Shown: positions 8,766-18,483 of the stretch, in pieces | Layout: each line of letters starts with the position of its first letter | Position numbering within the stretch: the first letter of the stretch is position 1 | DNA from: Actinacidiphila acididurans | GTDB lineage: Bacteria; Actinomycetota; Actinomycetes; Streptomycetales; Streptomycetaceae | Direction of reading: 5' to 3' | Assembly: GCF_016918855.1 (NCBI RefSeq) | Contig: NZ_JADKYB010000005.1 | Coordinates: forward strand, 124,001 to 188,000 | Length of the DNA: 64,000 nt | Notes under the pieces: generated by a model | What the model was told of the DNA's origin: nothing | What the model saw: the letters and a program-made list of their open reading frames with translations, nothing else | Database searches by the model: none | Position numbers and translations under genes: made by a program

Positions 8766-9902
8766 TCACCACAGCCGGTGCGCGCCCTCGGCGGGCGCGG
8801 TCGAGAAGGGGACCGCCTGCGGCAGCGCCCTGGTGATGGCCTGTGCCACGTCCGGGGCGGTGGGCGCCGTGGTCAGCACGATGACCGAGCCGCCGAAGCC
8901 GCCGCCGGTCATCCGGGCGCCGAGCGCGCCCGCCGCCAGAGCCGCCTCGACCACCACGTCCAGCTCGGTGCACGAGACCTGGAAGTCGTCGCGCAGGGAG
9001 GCGTGACCGGCGGTCAGCAGCGGCCCGATCTCGGCGGTGCGGCCCGCGTCGAGGAGCTCGATCACGTCCTGGACCCGCTGGTCCTCGGTGACGACGTGAC
9101 GGGTCAGCCGCCGCAGGGTGTCGTCGGGGAGAGCGGCCAGGGCCGCGTCCAGGTCGGCCGGGGCGATGTCGCGCAGCGCGGGGACGCCGAGCAGCTCAGC
9201 GGCCCGCTCGCAGCCCGCCCGCCGCTCGCCGTAGGCGCCGTCGGCGTGCGCGTGCTTGACGTGCGTGTCGGCGACCAGCAGCACCAGCCCCTCGGCCTCG
9301 GGGTCGAAGGGGACCTGCCGCTGGGCGAGGGCGCGCACGTCGAGGTGCAGGGCGTGCCCGGCGGTGCAGCAGGCCGACGCCGTCTGGTCCATCACCCCGA
9401 CGGGCGCGCCGACGTAACGGTTCTCCGAGCGCTGGCACAGCACCGCCATGTCCTGGCGGGACAGCTCGACCCCGTACAGCTCGGTCAGCGCCAGCGCGGT
9501 GACGACCTGGAGGGCCGCGGAGGAGGACAGGCCGCCGCCGACCGGCACCGTGCTGTCGAAGTGCAGGTCGGCGCCGCCCACGTCGTGCCCGGCCTCGCGC
9601 AGCGTCCACAGCACGGCCGCCGGGTAGCGGGCCCAGCCCTCGGTGGCGCCCGGGGCGAGGTCGGCGATCCGCAGCTCGACCACCCCGTCCTCCATCGCGG
9701 CCGAGTGCAGCCGCAGCAGGCCGTCGTCGCGGCGGGCGACCGCGGCGCGGGTGGTCTGGGGGATGGCGAAGGGCAGCACGAAGCCGTCGTTGTAGTCGGT
9801 GTGCTCGCCGATCAGGTTGACCCGCCCGGGCGCGGCCCAGGCGCCCTCCGGCGCCCGGCCGTAGGCGTTCTTGAACGCGATCTCGAACGCGGTGTCCGTC
9901 AC
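8766..9902 (-). CDS. galK: Galactokinase
   Basis: GalK phosphorylates galactose with ATP, the first step of the Leloir pathway. The 378-residue product has the galactokinase signature [19 protein letters not shown] near residue 27, the GHMP ATP-binding motif [14 protein letters not shown] near residue 118, and the C-terminal [14 protein letters not shown] 9902 overlaps the galE stop by 4 bp, so it is the last gene of a coupled galT-galE-galK operon. Confidence 0.97.
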   Translation of the reverse strand: MTDTAFEIAFKNAYGRAPEGAWAAPGRVNLIGEHTDYNDGFVLPFAIPQTTRAAVARRDDGLLRLHSAAMEDGVVELRIADLAPGATEGWARYPAAVLWTLREAGHDVGGADLHFDSTVPVGGGLSSSAALQVVTALALTELYGVELSRQDMAVLCQRSENRYVGAPVGVMDQTASACCTAGHALHLDVRALAQRQVPFDPEAEGLVLLVADTHVKHAHADGAYGERRAGCERAAELLGVPALRDIAPADLDAALAALPDDTLRRLTRHVVTEDQRVQDVIELLDAGRTAEIGPLLTAGHASLRDDFQVSCTELDVVVEAALAAGALGARMTGGGFGGSVIVLTTAPTAPDVAQAITRALPQAVPFSTAPAEGAHRLW

Positions 9903-10888
9903 GGGGCGTCCTCTCCCAGGGATTGTGCGAAGGTCCACGCGTCGCGGATGATCTCCGCGAGATCGGTACGGGTCGGCTGCCAGCCCAGCCGCTCCCGGGC
10001 CCGGTCGGCCGAGGCGACCAGCACCGCGGGGTCGCCCGCCCGGCGCGGTTCGGTGACGGCCGGGATGGGGTGGCCGGTGACCGCGCGGGCGGCCTCGACG
10101 ACCTCGCGGACGGAGAAGCCGCTGCCGTTGCCGAGGTTGCAGATCAGGTGCTCGCCCGCGGCGGCGTGGTCCAGGGCCAGCAGGTGGGCCCGGGCCAGGT
10201 CGGCGACGTGGATGTAGTCGCGCAGGCAGGTGCCGTCCGGCGTCGGGTAGTCGTCGCCGAAGACCGAGATCGCGGCGCGGCGGCCCTGGGCGACCTGGAG
10301 CACCAGCGGGATCAGGTGCGACTCGGGGTTGTGCCGCTCGCCGTACGCGCCGTACGCGCCCGCGACGTTGAAGTACCGCAGGCTGACCGCGGCCAGGCCG
10401 TGGGCGACGCACTCCGAGGCGATCATGTGGTCGACGGCGAGCTTGGTGGCGCCGTAGGGGTTGGTGGGCGCGGTGGCGGCGGTCTCGGTGATCGGGACCT
10501 CGGCCGGCTCGCCGTAGGTGGCGGCCGTGGAGGAGAACACCAGGGTGCGCACGCCGGCCTCGCGCATGGCGGCGAGCAGTTCGAGCGAGCCGGCCACGTT
10601 GTTGCGCCAGTACTTCTCCGGGTTCGTCACCGACTCGCCGACCTGGGAGGAGGCGGCGAAGTGCAGCACCGCGTCGTAGGAGCCGTCGAGCACCTTGGCG
10701 GCGTCCTGGACCCGGCCCTCGACGAAGTCCGCGCCCTCGGGCACGCCCGCGCGGAAGCCCGTGGACAGGTCGTCCAGCACGGTCACGGTGTGCCCGGCCT
10801 CGAGCAGGTGCGCGGCCACCACGCTCCCGACATAACCGGCACCACCGGTGACCAACAGCTTCTTGGGACCGGTGCTCACTTGGCTCAC
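9899..10888 (-). CDS. galE: UDP-glucose 4-epimerase
   Basis: GalE interconverts UDP-galactose and UDP-glucose with bound NAD. The 329-residue product has the Rossmann motif [19 protein letters not shown] near the N-terminus, STAATYGEP, the catalytic [11 protein letters not shown] (Tyr and Lys) and the [27 protein letters not shown] stretch typical of GalE. GTG 10888 overlaps the galT stop as GTGA. An in-frame GTG at 10879 is an alternative. Confidence 0.96.
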   Translation of the reverse strand: MSQVSTGPKKLLVTGGAGYVGSVVAAHLLEAGHTVTVLDDLSTGFRAGVPEGADFVEGRVQDAAKVLDGSYDAVLHFAASSQVGESVTNPEKYWRNNVAGSLELLAAMREAGVRTLVFSSTAATYGEPAEVPITETAATAPTNPYGATKLAVDHMIASECVAHGLAAVSLRYFNVAGAYGAYGERHNPESHLIPLVLQVAQGRRAAISVFGDDYPTPDGTCLRDYIHVADLARAHLLALDHAAAGEHLICNLGNGSGFSVREVVEAARAVTGHPIPAVTEPRRAGDPAVLVASADRARERLGWQPTRTDLAEIIRDAWTFAQSLGEDAP

Positions 10889-11928
10889 TTGCTCGCTACC
10901 TCTCGCAGTCGCTGGGCAGCGGACTCCGGAGGCACGTCGTTGACGAAAGCGCCCATGCCCGACTCGGAGCCCGCGAGGAACTTCAGCTTGCCCGACGTCC
11001 GGCGGATCGTGAAAAGTTCCAGGTGGAGCGCGAAGTCGCGGCGATCGGGGGCGGTGAACGGCGCCTGGTGCCAGCCCGAGATGTACGGGGTGCGCGGCTG
11101 GTCGGGACCGAAGATCCGGTCGAACCGGCGCAGCAGCTCCAGGTACAGGTGCGGAAACTCCGCCCGCGCGTCCTCGTCCAGCCCGAGCAGGTCCGGCACC
11201 CGGCGGTTGGGGTACAGGTGCACCTCGTACGGCCAGTGCGCCGCGAAGGGCACGAACGCCGTCCAGTGCTCGCCGGCCAGCACGATCCGGCTGCCGTCGG
11301 AGATCTCGGCGGCGAGGACGTCGTCGAAGAGATTGCCGCCGGTGCGCTCCCGGTGCTCGGCGAGCCGGGCCAGCATCAGGCTGGTGCGCGGGGTGACGAA
11401 CGGGTATCCGTAGATCTGCCCGTGCGGGTGGCCGAGGGTGACGCCGATCTCCTCGCCGCGGTTCTCGAACGGGAAGACCTGGACTATGCCCGGCAGTTGG
11501 GACAGGTCCTGGGTGCGGTCGGTCCAGGCGTCGAGCACCAGCCGGGCCCGGGCCGGGGTGAGGTCGGCGAACGAGGAGTCGTGGTCGGAGGTGAAGCAGA
11601 CCACCTCGCAGCGGCCCTGGTCGCCGGTGAGCGAGGGGAAGCGGTTCTCGAAGACCACCACCTCGTAGTCCGCCGCCGGGATCTCGGTGAGCCTGCCGTC
11701 CCGGGTCGGGTCCAGCGGGCACTGGTCGGCCGGCGGGTGGTACGTCCGCCCCTGCCGGTGCGAGGCGATGGCGACCGTGTCACCCAGCAGCCGGTCGTAT
11801 CGGAGCTCCGAGGTGGTGGCGACGGACTCCAGGGGTCTGCGGTCCACGGCGTCGCGGACCACCGCGTCGGCGGAGTCGTAATAGATCAGCTCGCGGCCGT
11901 CCGCGAGCAAGGTCGTCGTCTTCTTCAC
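10885..11928 (-). CDS. galT: Galactose-1-phosphate uridylyltransferase
   Basis: GalT swaps UMP between UDP-glucose and galactose-1-phosphate. The 347-residue product shows [12 protein letters not shown], the [11 protein letters not shown] active-site triad region (the second His carries the UMP) and the WHQAPF and LHLELF motifs. GTG 11928 is chosen because the protein then begins [18 protein letters not shown], as in related GalT proteins, with GAGGTG upstream. It is the promoter-proximal gene of galTEK, preceded by a repeat-rich operator. Confidence 0.96.
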   Translation of the reverse strand: MKKTTTLLADGRELIYYDSADAVVRDAVDRRPLESVATTSELRYDRLLGDTVAIASHRQGRTYHPPADQCPLDPTRDGRLTEIPAADYEVVVFENRFPSLTGDQGRCEVVCFTSDHDSSFADLTPARARLVLDAWTDRTQDLSQLPGIVQVFPFENRGEEIGVTLGHPHGQIYGYPFVTPRTSLMLARLAEHRERTGGNLFDDVLAAEISDGSRIVLAGEHWTAFVPFAAHWPYEVHLYPNRRVPDLLGLDEDARAEFPHLYLELLRRFDRIFGPDQPRTPYISGWHQAPFTAPDRRDFALHLELFTIRRTSGKLKFLAGSESGMGAFVNDVPPESAAQRLREVASK

Positions 11929-11945
11929 CCTCGGGCACCTCACAC

Positions 11946-11983
11946 CACAATCACCCAACACAACCGCACACAATGAATCACAA
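11946..11983 (-). promoter_or_regulatory. galTEK operator: iterated TTGTG repeats
   Basis: On the coding strand of galT four TTGTG pentamers occur at 11979-11983, 11969-11973, 11959-11963 and 11946-11950. Steps are 10, 10 and 13 bp, so three lie on one face of the helix. The stretch is AT-richer than its surroundings. From memory, the galP1 promoter of Streptomyces has a complex operator of direct short repeats under galactose induction and glucose repression; this looks like its counterpart. Confidence 0.6.
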
Positions 11984-12182
11984 CAGAACAGCACAGTCAA
12001 TGCAGCGAGCGCTGTGAAGTTCTCGGGCTCAGTATCGGGCGGGCGAGGGTCCCCGGGGGAGTAATCAAACAAAGCCGAACAGAGTGCGACGGAACCGACG
12101 GCGGCCGCACAGCCCGGCATCACGGCCGGACAGGTCGGAGGTGCGGGCGGGCGGTTCGCCGGGCGGATTGCGTCCGGATGCC

Positions 12183-12249
12183 GGGCGGATCCGGGGCGGA
12201 TCCGGGGCGGATCCCGGACAGGCCGCGGACCGGCCGCGGACCGGCCGTG
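12183..12249. repeat. 11-bp tandem repeats
   Basis: Three head-to-tail copies of GGGCGGATCCG (12183-12214, the last one base off) are followed by about two and a half copies of GCCGCGGACCG. Both unit lengths equal one DNA turn. They lie between the gal promoter and the 3' end of the next leftward gene. Function unknown; replication slippage is the simplest explanation. Confidence 0.55.
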
Positions 12250-12302
12250 GTGCCGCCGAAGGGGCGGCGGGAGACGGCGGGCGGCGGCGGGGAAGCCGGA
12301 GG

Positions 12303-12974
12303 CTATTCGGCGCCCGAGGCGCGTTCCAGCAGGCCGGTACGGGCGGCCAGGGCGGCGGCCTCCAGACGGGAGCCGACGCCGAGCTTCATCAGGACGCGCT
12401 GGACGTGGGTACGGGCGGTGCTCGGGGCGATCCGCATCCCGGCCGCGATGACCCGGGTGTCCTCACCCTCGGCGACCCGGACCAGCACCTCGATCTCGCG
12501 CGGGGTCAGCATCTCCAGCAGCCGCGCGCCCTCGTCGTCCGGCTGCCGCGCCGGGTTGAGCAGTTCCGCGAACGCGCCCTGGAGCAGGCTCTGCGCGATC
12601 GCCACCTCGCCGGCCCGGGCCTTGACCATGGCCCGCTCGACGCCCTCGATCCGCTCGTCGTGCCGGACGTAACCGGAGGCGCCGGCCGCGAACGCCGCCG
12701 CGATGCCCCGCGGGTCGGGCACCGGCCCGAGCACGATCACCGCGACCGCCGGCCGCTCCCGCTTGATCCGCGCCACCGCGTCGAAGGCGCCCGGCTCGGC
12801 CGGGGCCGCGGTGCCGAACAGGCACACCTCGGGGGATCTGCTGAGCACCAGTTCGGCCGCGCCGCCGGCCGGTGCCGCGGCCGCCAGCACTCGATGGCCG
12901 CGCAGTTTGAGAGCCGAGGCCAATGCCTCGGCCAGCAGCCGGTGGTCGTCGACCACGACGAGCCGTACGCCCAT
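12303..12974 (-). CDS. LuxR-family regulator with degenerate receiver domain
   Basis: The 223-residue product has an N-terminal receiver-like domain and a C-terminal LuxR helix-turn-helix (LTPREIEVLVRVAEGEDTRVIAAGMRIAPSTARTHVQRVLMKLGV). The acidic pair VVDDHR is kept, but the phospho-acceptor position reads CLFGT (Gly54 instead of Asp), and the conserved Lys region reads GYVRHDE (His for Lys). It should therefore not be switched by ordinary phosphorylation; small-ligand or constitutive control is more likely, as known for some atypical actinobacterial regulators. No kinase gene is nearby. Confidence 0.9.
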   Translation of the reverse strand: MGVRLVVVDDHRLLAEALASALKLRGHRVLAAAAPAGGAAELVLSRSPEVCLFGTAAPAEPGAFDAVARIKRERPAVAVIVLGPVPDPRGIAAAFAAGASGYVRHDERIEGVERAMVKARAGEVAIAQSLLQGAFAELLNPARQPDDEGARLLEMLTPREIEVLVRVAEGEDTRVIAAGMRIAPSTARTHVQRVLMKLGVGSRLEAAALAARTGLLERASGAE

Positions 12975-13251
12975 GTCGGGTATCCCCTATCCCCCCGGGA
13001 CCGGCCCGAATTGCCGCCGGCCCCCTGTTCCCCTGTGCATACCGCGCCCATTCACGTCCCAACCGTGTCGCCACCGGGACGGCGTACCGTGTGGCCGCGA
13101 AGCTACACGGTCCGTGGAACCGATGCGCCCCCAACCGGGAACATCCGCGGGCAATTGCCGGGCGTCCACCGGCAGGGGGCGCGGTGCCGGCGGGCGCGGC
13201 CGGTCGTGCCGCGCCCGTCCGGAGCCGGTCCGGGGCCGTTCCGGAGTCCGG

Positions 13252-15081
13252 TCAGCCGAAGGCGACCACGTACTTCTGGCCGCTCTCCCCGGCGTACACG
13301 GTCTTGCTGACGATGTAGAACTGCCCGCCGTGCCACACGTAGTAGCTGTGCAGCGCGCCCGGGTCGAGTTGGTCGTAGGCGCCCTGCGGGAAGGAGGCGT
13401 AGGGGCTGGTCGCGCCGGTGGCCGGGTCCAGGGTGACCAGCGCGCCCTGCACCTCGTAGTCGGCCGGCTCGTACGCGAGCACCTTGCCGTCCACGAAGTC
13501 CAGGCCGGTGATGTCGTGCTTGCCGCCCGGCTTGGAGATCCACTTCTGCCTGCCGCTGGCCAGGTCGAAGGCCACGATGCCGCTGAGCACCTGGCCGTTG
13601 CTGTCGCTCTTGCTGCTCAGCGACAAGTAGAGGGTGTCCTGGCTGACCAGCACATTGTGCACGGACTGCTTCTCGGTGCCGTCGTCGGCGATGTCGTACT
13701 TCTCGGTGCCGAGCGACACCCGGGACTGGAGGCGGCCGTTCACGATGGTCGCCACGTCGGTGTAGGTGCGGTCCTGGGTGCCGAGCAGCACCACCACCGG
13801 ATCGGTGGACACGATCGCGTTGACCTCGGTACCGACGGGCGCGGTCCAGGTCCATTTGGCGGCGCCGTTGTTGGCCGGGTCGACGACCTGCACCTTGTAC
13901 GTCTGGTAATCGCAGTTGACGACCGCGACGAACTGCTTGCCGCCGGCGTAACCGTCGTCCTCGCAGTTGCCGTTGCCGGACTGCCACAGCACCTTCTGGT
14001 CGCTGATCCGGTAACCGATCGAGCCCTCGAGCCAGTCCACGCCGACGGTGTCCCCGCTGATGGCCATCTCCGAGTAGTCGAACTCGGTCTTGCGGCCGGT
14101 GGAGCCGGGCAGCGTGGCCGTCCACAGCGGCTTGCCCGCCGCCAGGTCGATCACCATGATCTTGTTGCAGGTCGGGCCGTACTGGATCGCGGCCCGGTTC
14201 TGGTACGTGTCGCGCGCCGCGGTGCAGTCGCCGCGCGAGGGCGCCGGGACGGTCCAGGCGGGGGCGCCGGTGGTCAGGTCGTAGGCCACGACCTTGTCGA
14301 TCTCGTTCTTCACCGCGTACGTGTCGGTGAACCACAGGCCGAGCGCGTCCTTGAGGTTGTCCGCCTGGGCCACCGGGTCCGCGGCCTTGTCCCACTTGAA
14401 CGCCAGGTTCGTGTTGTGGCCGCCGCCTCCGGCGCCCTTGGTCCCGCCGTTCGCGCCGTTCTTGGCGCCTGTGCTCGCCGGCGCCGACGGCTTCGCGTCG
14501 TTGGATGTGCCGCCGCCCTTCGTGGCGAAGTACACCCCGCCGCCGATCAGCAGCACCGCCGCCACCGCGGCGGCCACGATCACCGTCAGCCGGTTGTTGC
14601 GGGACGGGCCGCCGCCGGTGGGCGCGCCCGGGTACGGCGGGGGCTGCTGCCCGGGCCAGCCGTAGCCGGGCGGGGGCGGCGGGGTCTGGGGGCCCGGCGC
14701 GTACGGCTGCTGCGCCCAGCCACCCTGCTGCGGTTGCGGGGTCGGGTAGCCGTATCCGGGCGGCGGGGGCGGGCCCTGCGGGGGCGCGGGCGGTCCCGGG
14801 GGGTACGGCGCCGGCGGGACCTGACCCGGCGGGGGCGGTCCTTGCGGTGCCTTGGCCTGCGGGAAGGCTGCCTGGGTGGGCGCGTACGGGTTCTGTCCCG
14901 GGGGCACGGGGGCCGCCGCCGGGGGGGCTGGGGGCACCGCCCAGCCCCCTGGGGCTGGGGGAGGGTTGTTGCCACCCGGGTTGTTGCCACCCGCCGCCGG
15001 GCCGGGCGCGGGCGCCGGGTAGCCGTAACCACCTGGCGGTGGCGGCGGGTTTCCGGGCGGCGGGGGCGGCGGCTGCGACAT
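13252..15081 (-). CDS. Membrane-anchored PQQ-type beta-propeller protein
   Basis: The 609-residue product begins with about 170 residues of Pro/Gly-rich disorder (MSQPPPPPPG...). One membrane helix follows (LTVIVAAAVAAVLLIGGGVYF), then a short Gly/Lys linker and about 380 residues of repeated WTVPAP-, LWTATLPG- and KWTWTAP-like blades typical of PQQ-like beta-propellers. This is a type II membrane protein with the propeller outside. Such proteins act as scaffolds or sensors; no PQQ enzyme residues are claimed. ATG 15081 has GAGG at 15087-15090. It stands alone, transcribed towards the LuxR-type gene. Confidence 0.85.
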   Translation of the reverse strand: MSQPPPPPPGNPPPPPGGYGYPAPAPGPAAGGNNPGGNNPPPAPGGWAVPPAPPAAAPVPPGQNPYAPTQAAFPQAKAPQGPPPPGQVPPAPYPPGPPAPPQGPPPPPGYGYPTPQPQQGGWAQQPYAPGPQTPPPPPGYGWPGQQPPPYPGAPTGGGPSRNNRLTVIVAAAVAAVLLIGGGVYFATKGGGTSNDAKPSAPASTGAKNGANGGTKGAGGGGHNTNLAFKWDKAADPVAQADNLKDALGLWFTDTYAVKNEIDKVVAYDLTTGAPAWTVPAPSRGDCTAARDTYQNRAAIQYGPTCNKIMVIDLAAGKPLWTATLPGSTGRKTEFDYSEMAISGDTVGVDWLEGSIGYRISDQKVLWQSGNGNCEDDGYAGGKQFVAVVNCDYQTYKVQVVDPANNGAAKWTWTAPVGTEVNAIVSTDPVVVLLGTQDRTYTDVATIVNGRLQSRVSLGTEKYDIADDGTEKQSVHNVLVSQDTLYLSLSSKSDSNGQVLSGIVAFDLASGRQKWISKPGGKHDITGLDFVDGKVLAYEPADYEVQGALVTLDPATGATSPYASFPQGAYDQLDPGALHSYYVWHGGQFYIVSKTVYAGESGQKYVVAFG

Positions 15082-15251
15082 CAATTCCTCTTCGTACCGT
15101 CAGACAAGGGCGGATGAACGGAAAGTCTTTCTATCACCGGGCACCCTTGACACCGCCGTGCCGCAGCTGTTCCGTTACCGGCCTGCTACAGGTCCTCCCC
15201 GACCCGCCGTCACATCCCGCCGCCCGAAGGGGTCGTACGTCCTTCGGGGCG

Positions 15252-17051
15252 TCACACGTCCTCGGCCAGTTCCAGCCAGCGCGACTCCAGTTCCTCGCGC
15301 TCGTCCCGCAGGGCGCGCAGCTCCGCGTCGAGGGCCGCGACCTTCTCGAAGTCGGTGGCGTTGTCGGCGATCCGGCCGTGGAGCGTGCTCTCCTTCTCGC
15401 CGATCCGGTCCAACTGCCGCTCGATGCGCTGGAGTTCCTTCTTGGCCGCGCGGGTGTCGGCGGCCGGCTTCTCCTTGGCGGCGGCGGGCGCGGGCACCGC
15501 GGCGGCGGCAGCGGCCTGGACGGCGCGACGGCGCTCCAGGTACTCGTCCACCCCGCGCGGCAGCATCCGCAGGGTCGAATCCCCGAGCAGCGCGAACACC
15601 CGGTCGGTGGTGCGCTCCAGGAAGTAGCGGTCGTGACTGATCACGATCATCGAGCCGGGCCAGCCGTCGAGCAGGTCCTCCAGCTGGGTCAGCGTCTCGA
15701 TGTCCAGGTCGTTGGTGGGCTCGTCCAGGAACAGCACATTGGGCTCGTCCATCAGCAGCCGCAGCAGTTGCAGCCGGCGCCGCTCGCCGCCGGACAGGTC
15801 GCCCACCGGCGTCCACTGCTTCTCCTTGCCGAAGCCGAACCGCTCGCAGAGCTGACCCGCGGTCATCTCCCGGCCCTTGCCGAGATCCACCCGCTGCCGC
15901 ACCGACTCCACGGCTTGCAGCACCCTTTGCCCCGGGTCGAGTTCGGCGACCTCCTGGGAGAGGTAGGCCAGGCGGACCGTTTTGCCCACGGTCACGTGGC
16001 CGCCGGCCGGCTGCCGGTCGCCCTCGCTGGCCGAGGCGTCGGCGAGGGCGCGCAGGAAGGAGGTCTTTCCGGCGCCGTTCACCCCCACCAGGCCGATCCG
16101 GTCGCCGGGGCCGAGCTGCCAGGTGATGTGCTTGAGCAGTTCCTTCGGCCCGGCGGTGACGGTCACGTCCTCCAGGTCGAAGACGGTGCGGCCGAGCCGG
16201 GAGTTCGCGAACCCCATCAGCTCGGCGCTGTCCCGTACCGGCGGCACGTCCGCGATCAGCGCGTTGGCGGCCTCGATCCGGAACCGCGGCTTGGAGGTAC
16301 GGGCCGGGGCGCCGCGCCGCAGCCAGGCCAGTTCCTTGCGGACCAGGTTCTGCCGCCTGGCCTCCTCGGTGGCGGCGATCCGCTCGCGTTCGGCGCGGGC
16401 GAACACGTAGTCGCTGTAGCCGCCCTCGTACTCGTGCACCACGCCGTGCTGCACGTCCCACATCCGGGTGCACACCTGGTCCAGGAACCAGCGGTCGTGG
16501 GTGACGCAGACCAGTGCCGAGCGCCGCGCCTGGAGGTGCCCGGCCAGCCAGGAGATGCCCTCCACGTCGAGGTGGTTGGTCGGCTCGTCGAGCACGATCA
16601 GGTCCTGCTCGCCGATCAGCAGCCGGGCCAGCGCGATACGGCGCCGCTCGCCGCCGGACAGCGGCCCGATCACGGTGTCCAGGCCCTGCGGGAAGCCGGG
16701 CAGGTCGAGGCCGCCGAACAGGCCGGTCAGCACGTCCCTGATCCGCGCGTCGCCGGCCCAGTCGTGGTCGGGCCGGTCGCCGACCACCTCGTGCCGGACG
16801 GTGGCCTTCGGGTCGAGGCTGTCGGCCTGCGCCAGCACGCCCAGCCGCAGCCCGCCGACGTGGGTGACCCGGCCGCTGTCCGGCTCCTCCAGCTTGGCCA
16901 GGATCCGGATCAGGGTCGTCTTCCCGTCACCGTTGCGGCCCACGACCCCGATGCGGTCGCCCTCGGAGACGCCGAGGGACAGGGCGTCCAGGAGCTGCCG
17001 GGTGCCGTATGTCTTGCCGACGGCTTCGACGTTGACCAGGTTGACGGCCAC
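15252..17051 (-). CDS. ABC-F family ATPase
   Basis: ABC-F proteins bind ribosomes and remodel stalled or antibiotic-bound complexes; they have no membrane domain. The 599-residue product has two ABC domains. Walker A motifs are GRNGDGKTT (about residue 39) and GVNGAGKTS (about 325). Signatures are LSGGERRRIALARLL and LSGGERRRLQLLRLL; Walker B motifs are LIVLDEPTNHLD and VLFLDEPTNDLD. A linker and a C-terminal charged coiled coil (about 540-599) follow. It looks like a housekeeping Uup/EttA-like member rather than a cluster-bound resistance gene. The 366-bp gap upstream (17052-17417) holds short GGGCGGTGG-type repeats and the presumed promoter. Confidence 0.93.
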   Translation of the reverse strand: MAVNLVNVEAVGKTYGTRQLLDALSLGVSEGDRIGVVGRNGDGKTTLIRILAKLEEPDSGRVTHVGGLRLGVLAQADSLDPKATVRHEVVGDRPDHDWAGDARIRDVLTGLFGGLDLPGFPQGLDTVIGPLSGGERRRIALARLLIGEQDLIVLDEPTNHLDVEGISWLAGHLQARRSALVCVTHDRWFLDQVCTRMWDVQHGVVHEYEGGYSDYVFARAERERIAATEEARRQNLVRKELAWLRRGAPARTSKPRFRIEAANALIADVPPVRDSAELMGFANSRLGRTVFDLEDVTVTAGPKELLKHITWQLGPGDRIGLVGVNGAGKTSFLRALADASASEGDRQPAGGHVTVGKTVRLAYLSQEVAELDPGQRVLQAVESVRQRVDLGKGREMTAGQLCERFGFGKEKQWTPVGDLSGGERRRLQLLRLLMDEPNVLFLDEPTNDLDIETLTQLEDLLDGWPGSMIVISHDRYFLERTTDRVFALLGDSTLRMLPRGVDEYLERRRAVQAAAAAAVPAPAAAKEKPAADTRAAKKELQRIERQLDRIGEKESTLHGRIADNATDFEKVAALDAELRALRDEREELESRWLELAEDV

Positions 17052-17417
17052 TTGCGTTGTTCTCCAGCTCTTCTGCTCTTCGGCTCTTCGGGCGGTGGGG
17101 GCGGTGGGGGCGGTGCGGGCGGTTGGCGCTTTCGGCGGCGTACGGTCCGGCGACCGGGTGGCCGGGCGCCGTGCCGGGTTCCCGGCTGCGCGACGGGCAC
17201 GCGATGGGCGGGCGGGCCGGCGGACGGGGTCGGGCTCTCCAGCCTAGGGCCTGTCGGACGGTACGTGCCGGGGCCGCCTGTGGACAACGCGCGTATCCGC
17301 AGGTCGGCGGTGGTGCGGGGCCGCACTTCCGGTACGCGCGCCACCACCCGGGACGGTGGCCGCGGTCGGGAGCTCCGGCCGGGAGCCCCCTTGAGGAACC
17401 CCGGCCGGAACCCGCGA

Positions 17418-18437
17418 TCAGTCCACGACGGTCGCCCCGGGCGCGGGGGCGAGCGCGACCCGTGCGGCCGGCCCGAGGGTGGCGGCGATCTTGGCCGCGG
17501 TGTCCGCGTCGGGCGCAAGGAAGGCGCAGGTCGGTCCGGAACCGGACACCAGGGCCGCCAGCGCGCCGGCCTCGGTACCCGCGTCCAGGGTGTCGGCCAG
17601 GCCGGGCCGCAGCGAGACGGCCGCCGCCTGGAGGTCGTTGGCCAGGCAGCCGGCGAGCGCGTAGGGGTCGCCGGAGCGCAGCGCCTCGACCAGGCCCGGG
17701 TCGGCGGCCGGCTCGGGCACCTGGCCGGCCAGGTCGCCGTCCCCGCCCTCGCGGCGCAGCCGGTCGCACTCGCCGTACACAGCGGGGGTGGACAGGCCGC
17801 CGTCGGCGACCGCGAACACCCAGTGGAAGCTGCCGCCGACCTCCAGCGGGGTCAGGACGTCGCCGCGCCCGGTGCCGAGCGCCGCGCCGCCGAGCAGCGG
17901 GAAGGGCACGTCGCTGCCGAGCTGCGCGCCGACCGACCGCAGCTCCTGGGCACTGGCCCCGAGCCCCCACAGCCGGTCGCAGGCCAGCAGCGCCGCGGCC
18001 GCGTCGGCGGACCCGCCGGCCATGCCGCCGGCCACCGGGATGTCCTTGACGATGTGCAGGTGCACCCGGGGCTCGAGGCCGTACCGGGCGGCCAGCGCCG
18101 CCGCGGCCCGCGCCGCCAGGTTCGTGCCGTCCAGCGGGATGCCGTCGACGCCCAGCCCTTCGGCGGTGATCCGCAGCTCGGGCGCGGGGGCCGCGACGAC
18201 CCGGTCGTACAGTCCCACCGCGAGGAAGACCGTGGCCAGGTCGTGGAAGCCGTCGGGGCGGCGCCCGCCGACGGAGAGCTGCACGTTGACCTTGGCGGGG
18301 ACCCGTACGGTGACGGCCCCGTCGACCGGGTCGGCCTGGTTCCGCACGGCCGGCACGGGGCTCGGCGAGGGCGCGGCTTCCGCGGGGCTCGCCGGGCCGG
18401 CGGGGCTTGCGGGACTCAGGGGGCTCGCGGGACTCAC
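17418..18437 (-). CDS. ispE: 4-diphosphocytidyl-2-C-methyl-D-erythritol kinase
   Basis: IspE phosphorylates CDP-methylerythritol in the MEP isoprenoid pathway. The product (339 residues from GTG 18437) has VRVPAKVNVQLSVGGRRPDGFHDLATVF, the GHMP kinase motif PVAGGMAGGSADAAAALLA, and VSGSGPTCAFLA near the C-terminus. GTG 18437 has GAGGAG 9 bases upstream; a GTG at 18482, against the rsmA stop, would add 15 residues. The N-terminal 30-odd residues are a low-complexity Ser-Pro-Ala repeat not found in the enzyme core. It follows rsmA closely, as in other Streptomyces. Confidence 0.95.
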   Translation of the reverse strand: MSPASPLSPASPAGPASPAEAAPSPSPVPAVRNQADPVDGAVTVRVPAKVNVQLSVGGRRPDGFHDLATVFLAVGLYDRVVAAPAPELRITAEGLGVDGIPLDGTNLAARAAAALAARYGLEPRVHLHIVKDIPVAGGMAGGSADAAAALLACDRLWGLGASAQELRSVGAQLGSDVPFPLLGGAALGTGRGDVLTPLEVGGSFHWVFAVADGGLSTPAVYGECDRLRREGGDGDLAGQVPEPAADPGLVEALRSGDPYALAGCLANDLQAAAVSLRPGLADTLDAGTEAGALAALVSGSGPTCAFLAPDADTAAKIAATLGPAARVALAPAPGATVVD

Positions 18438-18483
18438 GGGCAGGGACTCCTCGGGACGTACGGGCACGGCCACACCGTACACA

